From Actinokineospora fastidiosa (GTDB lineage: Bacteria > Actinomycetota > Actinomycetes > Mycobacteriales > Pseudonocardiaceae): a DNA stretch of 64,000 bases. Numbering within the stretch: position 1 is the first letter of the stretch; every line of letters starts with the position of its first letter. Of the stretch, positions 54,006-63,230 are shown piece by piece. Position numbers and translations under genes: made by a program. The stretch covers positions 1,075,260 through 1,139,259 of the forward strand of contig NZ_BMRB01000002.1 in the NCBI RefSeq assembly GCF_014648415.1. Reading direction: 5' to 3'. Under the pieces are notes generated by a model. It was not told the DNA's origin. It did no database searches and saw only the letters and a program-made list of their open reading frames with translations.

Positions 54006-56192
54006 TCATTCGTCCTCCGTCGGCAGATCGGCAAGACGATCACGCAGGTCGGTGGCGCGGTAATCGCAGAACGAGTCGTAGATGCGCAGCGCCTCCGACC
54101 AGTGGGCCCGGGCGCTACGCACGTCTCCGAGACTCCGCTGCGCTGTGCCCAGCGTGTCGAGGGTGGCCGCGATGTCCGGAAGGTAGGCATAGTCCGCCGA
54201 GATCGCGAGGGCGTCCTCACACGCGCTGATCGCTCCGAGGTGGTCGCCTAGACACGACCGGACGCGGGCCAGCTGGTTGAGCGTGAAGACCTCGCCCTCG
54301 CGGTCGTCCGCCTGCCGTCGTAGACGCAGGCTGTGCTCCGCGTGGCTCAGGGCCTGGCGGTGGCGGCCCAGTCCCATCAAGGCGCTGCTGACGTTGCAGT
54401 GCACAAACGCCTCTTGACGCCCGGTGTCGGTTCCCCGGCTCAGGGAGACGGCAGGGAGCAGGTAGTCCAATGCGTCGGCGAAACGATTCCGCCGTAGGGA
54501 CACCATTCCTAGATCATTGCGCGCGTACGCCTCCAGGTAGGGGTCTCCGACTTCGCGAGCCAAGGCCAGCGCGCCGAGCAGGTCGCCGAGCGCGTCCTGC
54601 CAACCTGACCGCTGCAGACGTGCCCAGCCGGAGCGGGTCAGGAACCAGGCGTGGCTGGCGGGATCACCCGTCCGCCCCGCGGCGGCGATCCCCAAGGAGA
54701 GCATCTCGAACAACTCGTCCCAGTACGCGTGATGGTAGAAGAACGTCTCGACGGCGTGTACCAGAGACAACACCAGGACATCCCGCTCGTGGGCGCTGGC
54801 GTGGCGGACTACTGCCATGAGGTTCTGCCGTTCCATGGTCAACCACGCCGTAGCGGCGCCCCGGTCGGCCAACGGGATCAGCTCCACCGAAGTGTTCCCC
54901 GGGTGTGCGCGCCAGCGAACGTACGCGGGATAGAGAAGCCGGTCTGCCATGGCGGCCATGCGGGCATACCACGACAGGACGCGGCCGATCGCCTCGTCAC
55001 GTGCACCGGGCGGATCATCGTGGCGCGCGCGGTCGCGCGCGTACTCGCGAAGCAAGTCATGCAACTCGTAGCGATCTCTCGCGCGCTGTTCGACCAGATT
55101 GACCGCGGCCAGATCGTCCAGGAGTCGCCGCGCCTGGCCGGTCGACACGCCGCCGATCGCGGCGGCCGCGTGCAGGCTGATCCCGGGCCCGGGATGCAGG
55201 CCGAGGCCGCGGAACATGGCCGCCTGCTCTGCGGTAAGCCGCCGATACGACCACCCGAAGACCGCGGACACGTCTGAGGCCTCGTCGGTCGGCGTGCGCA
55301 ACACACCGAGCCTGTCGACCCTCATCTCGTCCACCACATCCGCAACCCGCAGATGAGGGCGGCCTGCGATGCGGCTACCCGCGATGCGCAGGGCCACCGG
55401 CAGCAGGCCGCAGAGCCCGGCGAGTTCGGCCACCGCCGGGGCCTCGGCCACAGCGCGGTGCCGACCGATGGCCAGACTGATCAGCTCTGCGGCCTCCGTC
55501 GGCGTCAGCGGCGCCAAGGTGAGGCGGTGCGCGTGCTGCCCGCTCACCAGGCCGGTGAGACTGTCCCGGCTCGTCACCAGGACCAGGCTGCCGGGACTTC
55601 CTGGCAGCAGCGGTCTAACCTGTCCAGCCGAGTTGGCGTTGTCCAGAACTACCAACACGTTGCGTTCGGCCAGTAGTGACCGGTACAGCCCGGCCCGGGC
55701 CTCCACAGTCGTCGGGATCTGCTCAGGCCGTGTGCCCAGCGCCCGGAGGAACCCGTCCAACACCTCGCCGGGGCGTGCCGGTCTCCCCGGGCCGTATCCG
55801 CGGAGGTCGGTATACAGCGTTCCGTCGGGGAAGGCGGCCTGCACCTGATGTGCCCAGCACAGCGCCAAGGCGGTCTTGCCGACACCGGGTAAGCCCTCGA
55901 CCGCGGAGATCACCATCGTCCGGCCGTCACGGCCGCCCGCCGTCGCGAACAGGGCGTCGAGCTTCGCCACCTGTTCTGACCGGCCCACCAGGTCCGGTAC
56001 GGCCATCGGCAGCTGTCGAGGCACTGGCAGGTGGTCGTGGGTCAAGACCAGGTTGTGAATCGAGCCCGTCTGCACCACGGGTCCGATGACTGAGCCGACC
56101 ACCTCGTTGCGAACACCAGGTTCAGGCACGGACGCGAGTCTGCCAGCGGTCTCTATCCCTCGGAGGGTTATCGCACTCGCCGATTCCACCAT
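54006..56192 (-). CDS. NB-ARC/TPR STAND protein
   Basis: 728 aa. Before the NTPase is a short conserved peptide, 'RNEVVGSVIGPVVQTGSIHN' (residues 29-47), common at this place in actinobacterial NB-ARC proteins. Walker A is 'GLPGVGKTALA' (about 101-111), Walker B 'NVLVVLDNANSAGQ', and 'GLCGLLPVALRIAGSRIAGR' is the GLPL motif. A winged helix follows ('YELHDLLREYARDRA'). The C-terminal ~250 residues are TPRs ('ALSHAEHSLRLRRQADDREG'). There is no DNA-binding or effector domain at the N-terminus, so it may act with a partner protein. Regulation or defence roles are possible; none is shown. Confidence 0.87.
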   Translation of the reverse strand: MVESASAITLRGIETAGRLASVPEPGVRNEVVGSVIGPVVQTGSIHNLVLTHDHLPVPRQLPMAVPDLVGRSEQVAKLDALFATAGGRDGRTMVISAVEGLPGVGKTALALCWAHQVQAAFPDGTLYTDLRGYGPGRPARPGEVLDGFLRALGTRPEQIPTTVEARAGLYRSLLAERNVLVVLDNANSAGQVRPLLPGSPGSLVLVTSRDSLTGLVSGQHAHRLTLAPLTPTEAAELISLAIGRHRAVAEAPAVAELAGLCGLLPVALRIAGSRIAGRPHLRVADVVDEMRVDRLGVLRTPTDEASDVSAVFGWSYRRLTAEQAAMFRGLGLHPGPGISLHAAAAIGGVSTGQARRLLDDLAAVNLVEQRARDRYELHDLLREYARDRARHDDPPGARDEAIGRVLSWYARMAAMADRLLYPAYVRWRAHPGNTSVELIPLADRGAATAWLTMERQNLMAVVRHASAHERDVLVLSLVHAVETFFYHHAYWDELFEMLSLGIAAAGRTGDPASHAWFLTRSGWARLQRSGWQDALGDLLGALALAREVGDPYLEAYARNDLGMVSLRRNRFADALDYLLPAVSLSRGTDTGRQEAFVHCNVSSALMGLGRHRQALSHAEHSLRLRRQADDREGEVFTLNQLARVRSCLGDHLGAISACEDALAISADYAYLPDIAATLDTLGTAQRSLGDVRSARAHWSEALRIYDSFCDYRATDLRDRLADLPTEDE

Positions 56193-56231
56193 GCCTGCCG
56201 TTGCAGTCGTGTCAGGCGTGGGGCCACCGAC

Positions 56232-56557
56232 TCAATCCGCGGCGTCCTGAGGTGGAGCGGGTTTGACGTCGATCAGCGTTTCGATGGCGATGCCGCGCTG
56301 CGCCAGGCAGTGGCGCATCCATCGCTGCCCGGCGGCGCCTCTGGTCTCCACGTCCACTGGAGTGCGGACACGGGGTCGTCGCCGGGGACGAGGGTGTCGC
56401 AGAGGTCGGCCAGGAGCCGAATCTGTTCCAGGTGATCCGCGTCGGGGAAGGAGTCGTGGCAGTGGGCCTCACGGCGGTAGGCCATCGCGCGGATGTGCAG
56501 GATCGCTTGGTGGGTGATCCACTTTCTCGCCTGCTCCGCCCGCTTGCGTCTTCGCAC
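56232..56557 (-). pseudogene. Small conserved gene broken by a frameshift
   Basis: The frame from the ATG at 56557 reads 'MRRRKRAEQARKWITHQAIL' followed by 'HIRAMAYRREAHCHDSFPDA' and 'DHLEQIRLLADLCDTL', ending with 'ALQWTWR', then goes into low-complexity sequence. A different frame continues with 'GAAGQRWMRHCLAQRGIAIE' and 'TLIDVKPAPPQD' to a stop at 56232. Together they fit the short actinobacterial family whose end has a Trp-Met-Arg-His pattern. The indel lies near 56341-56355. Function of the family unknown. It could be a sequencing error. Confidence 0.6.
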
Positions 56558-56558
56558 G

Positions 56559-57356
56559 TCACCACGCTTCCGCTACGTAGGTGTCGAAGTCCTTGGGGGC
56601 GCGGCCGGTGACGCGGTGGACGGTGTCGGTGGGGGTGCCGTCGCCTTGGGCCTGGAGGGCGGTGAAGGCGGTGATCTCCTGGTCGATCTGCTCGGCTGGC
56701 AGGCCGAGGGCGGACATGGCCGCGCGGTAGGCGTCTGGGGTGTCGTGGAAGGTGATGGTGCGGCCGGTGGCCTTGCCGATGCGTTCCAGGGCGTCGGCGA
56801 AGGACAGGGCCTCGGGGCCGGTGATCTCGTAGGTGAGGCCCGCGTGGCCGTCCTCGGTCAAGGCGGTCGTGGCGACGGCTGCGATGTCATCGGCGTCGAT
56901 GAAGGGGAAGCGGGTGTCGGCCAGGGGGACGGCGAGCTCGCCCGCGTCGACGGCCGGGCGGAAGACGCCCTCGTCGAAGTTCTGGTTGAACCAGTCCGGG
57001 CGGATGATGGTCCACTCCGCGCCCGAGTCGCGCACTGTGCGTTCGGCGGCCTGGAGACGCTCGTCGCCCATGACCTCGATGGCCCGGCTCGACAGCAGCA
57101 CGATCCGCTCGACGCCCTGGTCGACGGCCTGGTGGACGAAGGCGGGGTCGACGGGCAGCTCGTGCGGGGCCATCAGGTACAGCCGGGACGCCCCGGCGAG
57201 CGCGGGCTCCCAGGTGGCGGGGTCGGACCAGTCGAAGCGCACCGCGCCGGACCGCGACGCGGGGCGGACGGGGAGGGCGCGGGCGCGCAGGCCCGCCACG
57301 ACGCGGCGGCCGGTGGTGCCGCTGGCGCCGAGGACCAGGATGTCGTTCTTCGCCAT
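56559..57356 (-). CDS. NmrA/atypical-SDR NAD(P)-binding reductase
   Basis: 265 aa. 'ILVLGASGTTGRRVVAGLRA' is the atypical SDR nucleotide motif; 'RLYLMAPHEL', 'GVERIVLLSSRAIEVMG', 'WTIIRPDWFNQNF' and 'FIDADDIAAVATTAL' place it in the NmrA/QOR2-like group, which lacks the YxxxK pair. These act as NAD(P)-sensing regulators or quinone/azo reductases. It is one base from the end of the frameshifted gene and follows a minisatellite on its upstream side. Confidence 0.82.
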   Translation of the reverse strand: MAKNDILVLGASGTTGRRVVAGLRARALPVRPASRSGAVRFDWSDPATWEPALAGASRLYLMAPHELPVDPAFVHQAVDQGVERIVLLSSRAIEVMGDERLQAAERTVRDSGAEWTIIRPDWFNQNFDEGVFRPAVDAGELAVPLADTRFPFIDADDIAAVATTALTEDGHAGLTYEITGPEALSFADALERIGKATGRTITFHDTPDAYRAAMSALGLPAEQIDQEITAFTALQAQGDGTPTDTVHRVTGRAPKDFDTYVAEAW

Positions 57357-57419
57357 GCCCGCCACCCCATCACAGGGCACCGACAATCGCCCGACCACGC
57401 CGCTGTCCCACCGCCCGCG

Positions 57420-57945
57420 GCGACGCCTCCGGGGCCTACGCCCTGACGACCGGGATCACCGGCCGTCCCGCCCACACCGCAACACCTCCAGCACCACGTC
57501 GTGCCGACCGGAACCACCCACTGCCCCGCCCACACCGCAATACCTCCAGCACCCACGCCGTGCCGACCGGAACCACCCATCACCCCGCCAACACCTACAC
57601 CATGCCGACCAGGACTATCCGCCGTCCGCTCACACCGCAACGCCTCCGGCGCCTACGCCGTAACGACCGGAACCACCCGCCAACCCACCCACACACCGCA
57701 ACACCCCCGGCACCTACACCGTGCCGACCGGAACCACCCGCCAACCCACCCACACACCGCAACACCTCCAGCACCCACGCCATGCCGACCAGAATCGCCC
57801 ACCGTCTCGCCCACACCCGCAACACCCCCTGCGCCCTACCTCGTAAGACCAGAACTACCCACCGCCCACCCCCACACCGCCCCTACGCCATGCCGACCAG
57901 AACCACCCGCCGCCTCACCCACACTCGGCGGTGGCGGGGCAGCAG
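57420..57945. repeat. Degenerate ~60-bp minisatellite
   Basis: The 713 bases between the NmrA-type gene and the TauE gene hold no convincing gene. About nine imperfect copies of a ~60-bp unit are present, built around TGCCGACCGGAACCACCC (copies at about 57442, 57502, 57561, 57603, 57661, 57722, 57782, 57844 and 57890) followed by a CACACCGCAACACCTCCAGC half. One copy near 57603 is shorter. Frames across it give Thr/Pro/Arg-rich or Gly/Val-rich low-complexity sequence. The last ~120 bases before the ATG at 58070 show nothing clear. Confidence 0.72.
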
Positions 57946-58069
57946 GGCGGCGTCGGCGTCCCACTCCTCCACCGTCACGCCGGTCGAGCACATACGGCCG
58001 GAAGGAGGCGCGCGCCACATCCCCGGCTCGCGCGCACGCTCGTCCCCGTACGTTGGGGCCGGAGGTCTC

Positions 58070-58786
58070 ATGTCCTGGACAGTTATCGCACTCGCGGGGT
58101 CGATCATGCTGGCCGCCGCGGTGGTGCAAGGCGCGGTGGGCTACGGGCTCAACCTGATCTCCGGGCCGCTGCTGGCGCTGCTGGACCCCGTGTTCGTGCC
58201 CGTCCCCATCCTCTTCGTCGCCTGCGTGCTCGCCGCCGCGCTCAGCCTGCGGGAGCGGCGGGCGATCGACTGGCGCGGGGTCGGGTGGGCGATGGTGGGC
58301 AGGCTGCCGGGCAACCTGCTGGGTCTGCTGGCCCTGGTCCTGCTCCCGGTGACCGGGTTCAACCTGGTCATCGGCCTCACCGTGCTCGCGTGCGTCGTGC
58401 TGTCGGTGGTCACCTGGCGGCCCAGGGTGACCCCGCCGGGGCTGGTCGTGGCGGGCACGGCGTCGGGGGTGTTCGGCACGGTGAGCGCGATCGGCGGGCC
58501 GCCGATGGCGCTGCTCTACCAGAACCAGGCGGGCCCGACGGTCCGCGCGACGCTCAACGCGTTCTTCCTGCTCGCCGCCGTCTCGTCGGTCGCCACGCTC
58601 GCGTTCGCCGGGCAGGTGCGCGGCGAGCACCTGGTGGCCGCGGCCGCGCTGGTCCCATTCATCGTCGTGGGGTTCCTGATCTCCGGACCGGCGCGCAGGC
58701 TCGTCGCCGGGCCGCGGCTGCGGGTGGCCGTGCTGGCGATCGCGGCGGCCAGCGCCGTGCTGCTGATCATCCGCAGCGTCGTCTGA
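58070..58786 (+). CDS. TauE/SafE-family membrane permease, copy 2
   Basis: 238 aa with about seven or eight membrane segments. 'AAAVVQGAVGYGLNLISGPL' and 'GTASGVFGTVSAIGGPPMAL' are the two Gly-rich repeats of the family. Only distantly like the copy at 31414; it is separate from any sulfur gene. The ATG has GGAGG four bases upstream. An open frame continues upstream through the minisatellite but is low-complexity and not believed. It is followed by a strong hairpin and the convergent egt operon. Confidence 0.85.
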   Translation: MSWTVIALAGSIMLAAAVVQGAVGYGLNLISGPLLALLDPVFVPVPILFVACVLAAALSLRERRAIDWRGVGWAMVGRLPGNLLGLLALVLLPVTGFNLVIGLTVLACVVLSVVTWRPRVTPPGLVVAGTASGVFGTVSAIGGPPMALLYQNQAGPTVRATLNAFFLLAAVSSVATLAFAGQVRGEHLVAAAALVPFIVVGFLISGPARRLVAGPRLRVAVLAIAAASAVLLIIRSVV

Positions 58787-58794
58787 GCCCGGCG

Positions 58795-58824
58795 CGGGAG
58801 CGGGCGGCGGGCCGCCCGCTCCCG
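58795..58824. terminator. Hairpin terminator between tauE copy 2 and egtCD
   Basis: 14-bp stem (CGGGAGCGGGCGGC and its complement) with a two-base loop, between convergent stops at 58786 and 58831. Confidence 0.7.
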
Positions 58825-58830
58825 GGTGGA

Positions 58831-60561
58831 CTACTCCGCCCGGGACAGCGACAGGGCGAACCGGTTCTCCGCGTCGGTCCACCAGCGGTGCACGGTGAAG
58901 CCCGCGGTGGCCAGCTCCTCGGTGATGCCGTCGCGGCGGAACTTCGCGGAGGTCTCGGTGCGCAGCTCCTCCCCCTCGGCGAAGTCCACAATCATGCCCA
59001 GCTCGGCGATCGCCACCCGCTGCGCGCGCACGGACCGCAGGCGCATCTCGATCCACTCCTGCTCGGCGTCCCACACCGCGACGTGCTCGAACGCCTCGAC
59101 GTCGAAGTCCGCGCGCAGTTCCCGGTTCAGCACCCGCAGGACGTTGCGGTTGAAGTCGGCGGTCACGCCCGCGCCGTCGTCGTAGGCCCGCACGAGCGTG
59201 TCGCGGTCCTTGACCAGGTCCGTGCCCAGCAGCAGCCACTCCCCCGGCAGCAGCGTCCCGCGCAGCGCGCCGAGGAACTTGGCGCGCTCGTCGGGCAGCA
59301 GGTTGCCGATCGTGCTGCCCAGGAACGCCACCATGCGCGGCGGCTCGCCCGGGACCAGCGCCAGGTGCTCGGTGAAGTCGCCGACCACGCCGCGCACCTC
59401 GGCCAGCGGGTACTCCTCGGTCAGCGCCGCCGTCGCCTCGCGCAGCGCCGACTCCGACACGTCCAGCGCGACGATGCTGCGCAGGGAACCGGCGTCGCGC
59501 AGCGCGGTGAGCAGCAGGCGGGTCTTCTCCGACGAGCCCGAGCCCAGCTCCACCAGCGTGTGCGCGCCGGTCGTCGCGGCGATGTCTGCGGCATGCGCGC
59601 GCAGGATCTCGGCCTCGGCGCGGGTCGGGTAGTACTCGGGCAGGCGGGTGATGGCGTCGAACAGCTCGCTGCCCCTGGCGTCGTAGAACCACTTGGGCGG
59701 CAGCGACTTCGGGGACGCGGCCAGCCCGGAGCGCACGTCCGCGGCCAGGGCGCGGGCGGCGTGGTCGGCGGGCAGGTGGATCTCCACGGTGGGGGGCACG
59801 CGGTGGCCTTCCGGCTCGGGCAGTGCGGTGATCCGCACGTCGGGATGGGGGTCGAGGGTGGCCGTCACCAGCATGCGGTCCGCGACGGGCGTCCACAGCG
59901 GCGAGTCGTCCCCCGGCTCCGAGGCGATCACGACGGCGTCGTCGGCGCGGAGCACGGACAGGGAGTGCCACCAGGTCGTCGCGGCCATCGTGCGGCCGTC
60001 GGTCAGCAGGAGGTTGAGGCGGGAATCGGGGGCGCGGGCGATGACGTCCGCGACGACCGAGGACAGCGCGTCGGCGAGCGTCGCCCCGGCGCGCAAGCGG
60101 TTGCGCACCAGGACCCAGAGGAACGCGCTGTCCGTGGGCGCGTCCATGGTCATCAGGTCGACGGCGGGCAGGGTCGAGGCGAGATCGGCGACGCTGTCCG
60201 GCCAGCCCGCGACGACGCCGTTGTGGCTGAACAGCCAGTCGCCCTCGGTGAACGGCGCGCACGCGGTCTCCACGACCGGCATGCCCACCGTCGCCGAGCG
60301 GGCGGCGGCGAGCACGGACCCGCTCGACGTGGCCGCGGCGAGCGACGCGAACGAGGTGTCCGTCCACATCGGAACCGCGCGGCGGTAGCGCACGACGCCC
60401 GACGGCGTGTGCCAGCCGACGCCGAAGCCGTCGGCGTTCACCGTGCCGCCCCGGCGCATGTCCGTCGGGGCCCAGGTCTGGCGCAGCAGCCCCGACGGCG
60501 GGTCGAGCAGCAGGCTGGACAAGGGCACGGCGGGGCCGAGGTACCCCAGGTGGCGGCACAT
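58831..60561 (-). CDS. egtCD: Fused EgtC-EgtD of ergothioneine synthesis
   Basis: 576 aa. Residues 1 to about 248 are EgtC, the glutamine-amidotransferase-like hydrolase that trims the gamma-glutamyl group: nucleophile Cys2 in 'MCRHLGYLG', 'NADGFGVGW', 'SHNGVVAGW', 'LVTATLDPHPDVRITALPEP'. Residues 259-576 are EgtD, the histidine trimethyltransferase: 'DVRSGLAASPKSLPPKWFYD', 'ITRLPEYYPTRAEAEIL', 'LVELGSGSSEKTRLLL' and 'RFALSLSRAE'. In other actinobacteria these are separate genes. No stop separates them here; GTGs at 59799 and 59787 lie at the join and could allow separate EgtD starts. A C-run nearby makes an indel error conceivable. Confidence 0.88.
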   Translation of the reverse strand: MCRHLGYLGPAVPLSSLLLDPPSGLLRQTWAPTDMRRGGTVNADGFGVGWHTPSGVVRYRRAVPMWTDTSFASLAAATSSGSVLAAARSATVGMPVVETACAPFTEGDWLFSHNGVVAGWPDSVADLASTLPAVDLMTMDAPTDSAFLWVLVRNRLRAGATLADALSSVVADVIARAPDSRLNLLLTDGRTMAATTWWHSLSVLRADDAVVIASEPGDDSPLWTPVADRMLVTATLDPHPDVRITALPEPEGHRVPPTVEIHLPADHAARALAADVRSGLAASPKSLPPKWFYDARGSELFDAITRLPEYYPTRAEAEILRAHAADIAATTGAHTLVELGSGSSEKTRLLLTALRDAGSLRSIVALDVSESALREATAALTEEYPLAEVRGVVGDFTEHLALVPGEPPRMVAFLGSTIGNLLPDERAKFLGALRGTLLPGEWLLLGTDLVKDRDTLVRAYDDGAGVTADFNRNVLRVLNRELRADFDVEAFEHVAVWDAEQEWIEMRLRSVRAQRVAIAELGMIVDFAEGEELRTETSAKFRRDGITEELATAGFTVHRWWTDAENRFALSLSRAE

Positions 60562-60563
60562 GA

Positions 60564-61883
60564 TCAGGGCCGTTCCGCGTCGCGGGCGCAGCGGAACCCG
60601 GCGAAGATCTGCCGCCGGATCGGGTGGTCCCAGTTGCGGAACGTGCCGCGCACGGCCGCCGCGTCGGTGCCGAACGAGCCGCCGCGCAGCATCTTGTAGT
60701 CGCCGCGGAAGAACACCTCGGAGTACTCCTTGTACGGGAACGCCCGGAAACCGGGGTACGGCAGGAAGTCCGAGTCGCACCACTCCCAGACGTCGCCGAT
60801 CAGCTGCCGCACGCCCAGCGGGGACTCCCCCGCCGGGTACGCGCCGACCGGCGCGGGCCGCAGGTGCCGCTGGCCCAGGTTCGCGTGCTGCGGCCCGGGG
60901 TCATCGTCACCCCACGGGTACCGGCGGGAGCGCCCGGACGCCGGGTCCCAGCGCGCGGCCTTCTCCCACTCGGCCTCCGTCGGCAGCCGCTTGCCCGCCC
61001 ACTTCGCGTAGGCGGCGGCCTCGTGGAAGCACACGTGCACCACCGGCTCGTCGAGCGGGACCGGCTCCACGACGCCGAAGCGGGTGCGCACCCAGCGGTC
61101 GCCGTCGCGCTCCCAGAACCGCGGCGCGCTCAGCGACGCCTTCATCCGGTGCGCCCAGCCGCTCTCCGACCACCAGCGCGGGTCGTCGTAGCCGCCCGCG
61201 TCGATGAACGCCAGGTAGTCGCCGTTGCTCACCGGCACCGTGTCGATCCAGTACGGCGCGAGGTCCACGCCGAACGCGGGCCGCTCGTTGTCCAGCGCCC
61301 ACGGCTCGGCCGACGTGCCCATGGTGAACGGTCCACCCGGGACGAGCACCTCGCGCGCGGGCAGCGGCGCGGCGGGCGGCGGCGGCTCGGCGTGCAGCAC
61401 CGGCGCGCCCTTGCGGAGCTGGTGGGTGGCCAGCATGGTCTCGTCGTGCTGCTGCTCGTGCTGCACGATCATGCCGAAGGCGAACGCCCGCTCCACCAGC
61501 GGACGACCCTCCAGCGGGGACCTCTCCAGCACGTCGAGCACCTTGTCGCGGACCTCGCGGACGTAGCCGCGGGCCTCGGCCGGGTTGAGCAGCGGCAGCG
61601 ACGGCCGGTCGGCCCGCGGGTGCTGGAAGGCGTCGTAGAGGTCGTCGATGTCGTGCCGGACGGGGTCGCGCCCGCCCACGTCCCGCACCAGCCACAGCTC
61701 CTCCTGGTTGCCGATGTGGGCGAGGTCCCACACCAGCGGGGACATGAGCCTGGAGTGCTGGCGGACCAGGTCGTCGTCGTCCACGGCGTCGGTGAGCAGG
61801 GTGCTGCGCTCGCGGGCCCGCCGCAGGTCCTCGGCGACGCGCTCGCGCAGCCGATCAGTCTGGATGCGCTCCGTGCTGGTCAT
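60564..61883 (-). CDS. egtB: Sulfoxide synthase EgtB
   Basis: 439 aa. Iron-dependent C-S bond formation between gamma-glutamylcysteine (or cysteine) and hercynine. The N-terminal DinB-like part carries the iron ligands (His56 in 'DLAHIGN', then HxxxHxE in 'QHEQQHDETM', His142/His146). The C-terminal formylglycine-generating-enzyme-like domain has 'VHVCFHEAAAYAKWAGKRLP' and 'LRGGSFGTDAAAVRGTFRNW'. The ATG overlaps the egtA stop (ATGA), and the egtCD gene starts two bases after its stop. Confidence 0.93.
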   Translation of the reverse strand: MTSTERIQTDRLRERVAEDLRRARERSTLLTDAVDDDDLVRQHSRLMSPLVWDLAHIGNQEELWLVRDVGGRDPVRHDIDDLYDAFQHPRADRPSLPLLNPAEARGYVREVRDKVLDVLERSPLEGRPLVERAFAFGMIVQHEQQHDETMLATHQLRKGAPVLHAEPPPPAAPLPAREVLVPGGPFTMGTSAEPWALDNERPAFGVDLAPYWIDTVPVSNGDYLAFIDAGGYDDPRWWSESGWAHRMKASLSAPRFWERDGDRWVRTRFGVVEPVPLDEPVVHVCFHEAAAYAKWAGKRLPTEAEWEKAARWDPASGRSRRYPWGDDDPGPQHANLGQRHLRPAPVGAYPAGESPLGVRQLIGDVWEWCDSDFLPYPGFRAFPYKEYSEVFFRGDYKMLRGGSFGTDAAAVRGTFRNWDHPIRRQIFAGFRCARDAERP

Positions 61884-63115
61884 GCCGGCCTCCCAAGGGT
61901 CGTCAGTCGATCGGCCGTGCGCGTCAGCCGGGCGGTGACCGCCGCGGCCGCGCCCGGCGGCAGGCCCAGCGCGGGCAGCGCGCGCAGGCCGAGGTCGATG
62001 ACGGTGCGCGCGGCGTCGGCCGAGGGGCGGTCGGCCAGGCCGAGCCGGGCGGCGGGCAACCACCGGTCGGCGACCGGCTCGCACGCGGCGACGACCGCCT
62101 CGACGGTCGCGCGGTCGGACATCAGGGCGGCCAGCAGCGCCGCCGGGGTGATCCAGTCGCCGCCGTGCTGGGCGTCGAGGTAGCGGACCTCGAAGTAGCC
62201 GTGCGGGCGGACCGGGGGGAACAGGGTGGAGATGTGGTAGTCGAGGTCCGTGGTGGTGGGCACGGTGGGCAGCGCGCCCGCGATCCAGTCGGCGAAGGTG
62301 ACGCCGCTCGGCGCGTCCCAGGCGCCTTCTTCCCTGCGCACGCATAACAGGGGCGTGTCGAGGACGTGCCGGGCCCAGGTGCCCACGGGGTCGTCGGTGA
62401 TCGGGACGGGTCTGCTGCGCGCGGGGTCGACGCCGAGGACGGCGCGGGTGCGGGTGGACGCCCATCCGGTGACCTGTCCGGACAGGACGGGCGAATTGGC
62501 GAACAGCGCGACGAACACGGGCCCCAGCGAGCTGACCGCCGCCCAGCGGACCGCGACGTCGCCGGGCTGGCCGACGTCGATGCAGACCTGCAGGCCCGCG
62601 GTGGCGCACATCATCGTGATGCCGTCGGGGCCGATCGGGGCGAAGGCGCGCTCCATCGCCGCGTAGCGCGGGGTGTCGAGCAGGCGGATGGGGGCGCGGA
62701 ACGCGTCGGTGCCGCGTTCGCCGAGGGTGAGGCCGACCTCGTCGAGCCGCAGGCAGAGCGTGCGGTGGTCGGCGGTGACCGCGTCGATGAGGTCGCCGAG
62801 GTGGGCTGCGGGCTGGGAGGAGATCTCGACCTGCCCGCCGGGTTCGAGGGTGACGGCCGAACCGGCCGGGAGCGGGAGATGGGGACTGTCGGGGCGCAGG
62901 GTGCGCGGGGTGTGGGGGCCCAGGGCGGCGGCGAGGGCGTCGGGGTCGAGCGGCCGCCGGGGATCGTCGCGGTGGTGGACGGTCCATTCCAGCTCGACGC
63001 CGGTGAGGCGCGGTGGGCCGTGTTTGAAGCACACCGAGGCGACGTAGGCCTCCGCCTCGACCCTGGCCCGCAAGCGCCGCCCGTCGGGCTGGGCGGCTTC
63101 GCGGAGTGCGGTCAC
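61880..63115 (-). CDS. egtA: Glutamate-cysteine ligase EgtA
   Basis: 411 aa. ATP-dependent ligation of Glu and Cys, giving gamma-glutamylcysteine for EgtB. 'LTGVELEWTVHHRD', 'GSAVTLEPGGQVEISSQPAA' and 'HGYFEVRYLDAQHGGDWITP' are typical of the GCS2 family. The GTG at 63115 follows AAAGGGA by eight bases; an earlier frame start (63160) is less likely. First gene of the egtA-egtB-egtCD operon; egtE (the PLP C-S lyase) is not in the window. Confidence 0.9.
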   Translation of the reverse strand: MTALREAAQPDGRRLRARVEAEAYVASVCFKHGPPRLTGVELEWTVHHRDDPRRPLDPDALAAALGPHTPRTLRPDSPHLPLPAGSAVTLEPGGQVEISSQPAAHLGDLIDAVTADHRTLCLRLDEVGLTLGERGTDAFRAPIRLLDTPRYAAMERAFAPIGPDGITMMCATAGLQVCIDVGQPGDVAVRWAAVSSLGPVFVALFANSPVLSGQVTGWASTRTRAVLGVDPARSRPVPITDDPVGTWARHVLDTPLLCVRREEGAWDAPSGVTFADWIAGALPTVPTTTDLDYHISTLFPPVRPHGYFEVRYLDAQHGGDWITPAALLAALMSDRATVEAVVAACEPVADRWLPAARLGLADRPSADAARTVIDLGLRALPALGLPPGAAAAVTARLTRTADRLTTLGRPA

Positions 63116-63230
63116 GTGCGTGGTCCCTTTCTGGCGAGAATCGCTGTGCCGTAACATCACCGCTTTGCGGCCCGTCCGACGCTACACGCGGGGACCGACA
63201 GTCGCAGCCGTCCTCGGGGGACGTGATACC

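Noticed and set aside
54006-56192. AfsR/SARP-type regulator
   Set aside because: It has NB-ARC and TPR parts but no N-terminal OmpR-like winged helix or BTAD domain, so it is only described as a STAND protein.
57560-58069. Extended N-terminus of the second TauE protein through the minisatellite
   Set aside because: The extension is Thr/Pro/Arg/His-rich repeat sequence, and GGAGG four bases before the ATG at 58070 marks a good start there.
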